Assembly (NCBI GenBank): GCA_002778635.1
Contig: PFAS01000001.1
Location: 1 to 22,014 of the forward strand
Source: Candidatus Falkowbacteria bacterium CG10_big_fil_rev_8_21_14_0_10_43_11
Lineage (GTDB): Bacteria; Patescibacteriota; Patescibacteriia; Patescibacteriales; XYC2-FULL-47-12
Length of the DNA stretch: 22,014 nucleotides
Direction: 5' to 3'
The notes under the pieces are model-generated. The model saw nothing but the letters and a program-made list of their open reading frames with translations. It did not search any database and was not told the origin of the DNA. The translations under genes and the position numbers were made by a program. This document shows positions 19,138 to 22,014 of the stretch, one piece after another; within the stretch, counting starts at the first letter, position 1, and the number at the start of each line of letters is the position of its first letter.

Positions 19138-22014
19138 TTACTTTAAATATTTGCTTAAATATTGAGCCGTATATCCTTTATTTAATTTTACCACCTCCTC
19201 CGGCGTTCCGCAAGCAACCACTTCCCCGCCTTTGTCCCCGCCTTCCGGGCCCAAATCAATAATATAATCCGCGCTTTTTATGACATCTAAATTATGCTCA
19301 ATGACTATTATGGTATTGCCTTTGTCCACTAACTTATTTAATACGGACAAAAGCCGGCTGACATCGGCAAAATGCAGGCCGGTGGTCGGCTCGTCCAGCA
19401 CATACAAAATATTGCCGTTGCCGCGTTTGGCAAGTTCAGTAGTCAATTTTACGCGCTGAGCTTCGCCGCCGGAGAGCGTCGTGGAACTTTGGCCCAATTT
19501 TATGTACCCCAAACCCACGTCAAAAAGCGTTTGAAACTTATGCCGCACCGCCGGAATTGCTTCAAAAAATATTAGCCCTTCCTCTACGGTCATTGCGAGT
19601 ACCTCGGCGATATTTTTATCTTTATATTTAACCTGCAAAGTTTCATTATTAAAGCGCTTGCCTTTGCATTTTTCGCACACGACGAATACGTCCGGCAAAA
19701 AATGCATTTCAATTTTTTTAACGCCGTCGCCCTCGCATTCCTCGCATCGCCCGCCGTGAACGTTAAAACTAAAACGGCCGGGCTTATAGCCGCGCGCTTT
19801 TGCTTCCGGCAAAGCGGCGAACAGTTCGCGGATGTAATTCCAGACGCCGATGTAAGTTACGGGATTGGAGCGGGGCGTGCGGCCGATTGGCGATTGGTCA
19901 ACGGCAATAATTTTATTGACTTTTTCCAAACCAATAATTTCTTTGTGTTCGCCGAACAATTCCGCGCCTTTATGTAATTTATTTAATAAGCTTTTGTACA
20001 AAATCTCGTTGACCAAAGTTGATTTGCCCGAACCGGAAACGCCGGTTACGCAGGTGAAAACACTGAGCGGAATTTTGACGTCTATATTTTTTAAATTATG
20101 CTCGCTCGCCCCGCGAATTTCTAACCAATCTTTTGGCGCGCGGCGTTTCGGCGGCAACGGAATTTCAATTTTATGCGCCAGATATTGTCCAGTCAAAGAT
20201 TTGTTGTTTTTCTTGACCTGTTCGGGCGTCCCTTCTGCTACAATTTGCCCGCCATGCACGCCCGCGCCCGGGCCCAAATCAATTATGTAATCCGCGCTCA
20301 TCATCGTTTCTTCGTCGTGTTCCACTACAATCACCGTGTTGCCGAGTTCGCGCAAATGCTTCAGCGTATTGATTAATTTTTGGTTGTCACGCTGGTGCAA
20401 GCCAATGGATGGTTCGTCTAAAATATAAAGTACGCCGCGCAATTCGCTCCCGATTTGCGTCGCAAGCCGAATGCGCTGTGCTTCCCCGCCGGACAGGGTT
20501 CCAGCCGCGCGGCCCAGCGTCAAATAATTTAAGCCGACATCCAGCAAAAAAGTCAGGCGGCTGTTAACTTCTTTTAAAATCAATTTGGCTATTTTTTGCT
20601 CGGTCGCGGTTAATTTAAGCGAACTAAAAAAGTCGCGCGCTTTGTCAATGGACATTTCCGTTGTTTGAAAAATATTAACATCGTTAATAGTGACGGCCAG
20701 CGCTTCCGGCTTTAGCCGCTGTCCCTGGCAGGCCGCGCAATTTTTATTGCTCATGTATTTTTCTATGTCGCGCTTGCGCTCTTCGCTTTCGGTCTGGCGG
20801 TAATGCCGCTCCATTTGTTTGATTACGCCTTCAAACATTCCCAGATAAGAAAAATTTGATTCGTAAGTTTTGGAATGGACGTCAAACTTAAATTTTTCCT
20901 CCGAACCGTAAAGCAAAATGTATTTGATGTTCGCGAGCAGATTTTTCCACGGCGTATCCATACTGAAACCGTACGCTTTGGCGATGGTGCGCACCAGCTG
21001 GCCGCGGTAGCCGCCCATCAATTGCGTTCGCCAGGGTTTGATCGCGCCTTCGTTTAAGCTTAAATCCTTATTCGGAACGACTAAATCTTGGTCAAATTCC
21101 AGCTTCGCTCCCAAACCGTGGCACTCGGGACAGGCGCCGAACGGCGAATTAAAGCTGAACAAACGCGGCTGCATTTCTTCATAGCTGATGCCGCATTTGG
21201 CGCAGGCAAGCTTTTGGGAAAAAATGCGTTCTTTATACCCCTCTTTAATTCCCCCCTTAGCAAGGGGGGGAGCAAGGGGGGTTAAAACTATTACTAATCC
21301 GCCGGATAATTCTCCGGCTTGCTCTACGGCAGAGGTTAAACGCGTAACAAAATTTTTTTGTTCGCTTTGCTCTTGTTTTGTCTCTAAAAAATCCTTCATG
21401 ACAAATCGGTCAATAATTACCGAGATGTCATGTTTTTTTTGCTTGTCTAATTTTATATCCTGCCAATCAGACAAATCATAAAATTCGCCGTCCACTAAAA
21501 TTCTGACGAACCCCGAGCGATGCAATTCTTTAAATTTTTCCTCGTAAGCCCCTTTGCGGCCGCGCGCTATCGGCGCTAAAATTTCCAGCTTCGCGCCGGC
21601 TTTTTCTTTAGTTAAAATTTCCACGATTTGCTCTGCTGACTGCGGTTTGATTTCGTCCCCGCAATTCGGGCAATGCGGAATGCCGACGCGCGCGTAAAGC
21701 AGGCGCAGATAATCATAAATTTCCGTTACGGTCGCGACGGTTGAGCGCGGGTTATGGTGCGTGGTTTTTTGTTCAATGGAAATCGCGGGCGACAAACCAT
21801 GGATTGAATCCACATCCGGCTTGTTCATCAAGCCCAAAAATTGCCGCGCGTAAGCGGACAAACTTTCCACATACCGGCGCTGGCCTTCGGCGTAAATGGT
21901 GTCAAACGCGAGCGTCGATTTTCCCGAACCGGATAATCCCGTAATCACGGTTAATTTATCAATCGGTATGTCAACATCTATGTTTTTCAGGTTGTGTTCA
22001 CGAGCGCCGCGAAC
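19138..22014 (-). CDS. uvrA: Excinuclease ABC subunit A (N-terminal few residues outside the window)
   Basis: UvrA is the dimeric ABC ATPase that finds DNA damage and loads UvrB. The frame is open to the right edge, beginning [17 protein letters not shown], so only about the first ten residues are missing; an internal GTG at 21946-21948 is not the start. Both ATP-binding halves are complete: Walker [10 protein letters not shown] and GVSGSGKST, signatures [14 protein letters not shown] and [14 protein letters not shown], Walker [11 protein letters not shown] and [10 protein letters not shown]. Zinc Cys pairs are present (CAKC/CPEC; CAAC; CEEC/CEKC). A palindromic insert ([11 protein letters not shown]) lies just before the [13 protein letters not shown] zinc segment. 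It is followed by the 18082 gene after 3 nt. Promoter not in the window. Confidence 0.98.
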   Translation of the reverse strand, partial: VRGAREHNLKNIDVDIPIDKLTVITGLSGSGKSTLAFDTIYAEGQRRYVESLSAYARQFLGLMNKPDVDSIHGLSPAISIEQKTTHHNPRSTVATVTEIYDYLRLLYARVGIPHCPNCGDEIKPQSAEQIVEILTKEKAGAKLEILAPIARGRKGAYEEKFKELHRSGFVRILVDGEFYDLSDWQDIKLDKQKKHDISVIIDRFVMKDFLETKQEQSEQKNFVTRLTSAVEQAGELSGGLVIVLTPLAPPLAKGGIKEGYKERIFSQKLACAKCGISYEEMQPRLFSFNSPFGACPECHGLGAKLEFDQDLVVPNKDLSLNEGAIKPWRTQLMGGYRGQLVRTIAKAYGFSMDTPWKNLLANIKYILLYGSEEKFKFDVHSKTYESNFSYLGMFEGVIKQMERHYRQTESEERKRDIEKYMSNKNCAACQGQRLKPEALAVTINDVNIFQTTEMSIDKARDFFSSLKLTATEQKIAKLILKEVNSRLTFLLDVGLNYLTLGRAAGTLSGGEAQRIRLATQIGSELRGVLYILDEPSIGLHQRDNQKLINTLKHLRELGNTVIVVEHDEETMMSADYIIDLGPGAGVHGGQIVAEGTPEQVKKNNKSLTGQYLAHKIEIPLPPKRRAPKDWLEIRGASEHNLKNIDVKIPLSVFTCVTGVSGSGKSTLVNEILYKSLLNKLHKGAELFGEHKEIIGLEKVNKIIAVDQSPIGRTPRSNPVTYIGVWNYIRELFAALPEAKARGYKPGRFSFNVHGGRCEECEGDGVKKIEMHFLPDVFVVCEKCKGKRFNNETLQVKYKDKNIAEVLAMTVEEGLIFFEAIPAVRHKFQTLFDVGLGYIKLGQSSTTLSGGEAQRVKLTTELAKRGNGNILYVLDEPTTGLHFADVSRLLSVLNKLVDKGNTIIVIEHNLDVIKSADYIIDLGPEGGDKGGEVVACGTPEEVVKLNKGYTAQYLSKYLK
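21242..21288. repeat. Palindromic insert encoding [11 protein letters not shown] in uvrA
   Basis: CCCCCCTT-AGC-AAGGGGGG (21251-21269) is a perfect 8-bp stem. It is followed by a second copy of AGCAAGGGGGG (21271-21281). It is read in frame between LVIVL and GYKERIFSQ. Confidence 0.75.

Noticed and set aside
21946..21948. GTG as the uvrA start
   Set aside because: The conserved [12 protein letters not shown] sequence lies upstream in the same frame up to the window edge.

Overview
This window reads like a small, AT-leaning bacterial genome of the Patescibacteria (Candidate Phyla Radiation) type. That is an inference from gene content and style, not from a marker search. The signs are a shortened HrcA (231 aa), a short ProRS without an editing insert, a 50-aa DUF5679-like protein, very tight spacing, stop codons buried in terminator hairpins, and many genes without a Shine-Dalgarno. 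TGA, TAA and TAG all act as stops.

Layout. 1-1112: partial grpE and hrcA (minus) with a perfect CIRCE operator and a consensus promoter that starts transcription almost at the ATG. 1113-1526: a decayed gene. 1527-7136 (minus): the cell-shape block mreB, mreC, mreD, mrdA (PBP2) and a CDP-alcohol phosphatidyltransferase. A plus-strand small-gene cassette with its own promoter and terminator sits between mreB and mreC. 7160-9675 (minus): a frameshifted mini-ORF, a MazG-like pyrophosphohydrolase, proS, a 30-aa membrane peptide, a zinc-ribbon protein and an unknown 102-aa protein. 9680-12604: leuS. 12638-12751: a plus-strand small RNA gene. 12760-13359 (minus): a second CDP-alcohol phosphatidyltransferase, divergent from 13376-15418 (plus), a multi-spanning GT-C-like membrane protein. 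15502-18062: two small membrane proteins, uvrC and a 63-aa plus-strand protein. 18082-22014 (minus): an unknown 350-aa protein coupled to a nearly complete uvrA.

The most striking feature is in leuS. The LeuRS frame is intact from HIGH to KMSKS, but about 154 codons encoding a Y1/HUH (IS200-like, RAYT-type) transposase domain are inserted in frame at the entrance to the CP1 editing domain. One end of the insert is a 30-bp perfect palindrome. A near-identical 28-bp palindrome lies further on in leuS, with a compensatory base change. An 8-bp direct repeat flanks the segment, and its removal would restore an 820-aa LeuRS in frame.

This fits a second theme: coding sequences here tolerate repeated DNA. 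The 13376 membrane protein carries five heptanucleotide arrays. uvrC and the same membrane protein share an in-frame palindromic insert (PSPYQGEG). uvrA carries another ([11 protein letters not shown]). The 3' ends of hrcA, mrdA and proS lie in 7- or 8-bp tandem repeats.

Functionally the window combines heat-shock control, cell elongation and phospholipid synthesis, two aminoacyl-tRNA synthetases, nucleotide clean-up and nucleotide excision repair. About eight small or unknown proteins and one unassigned small RNA are added to these.
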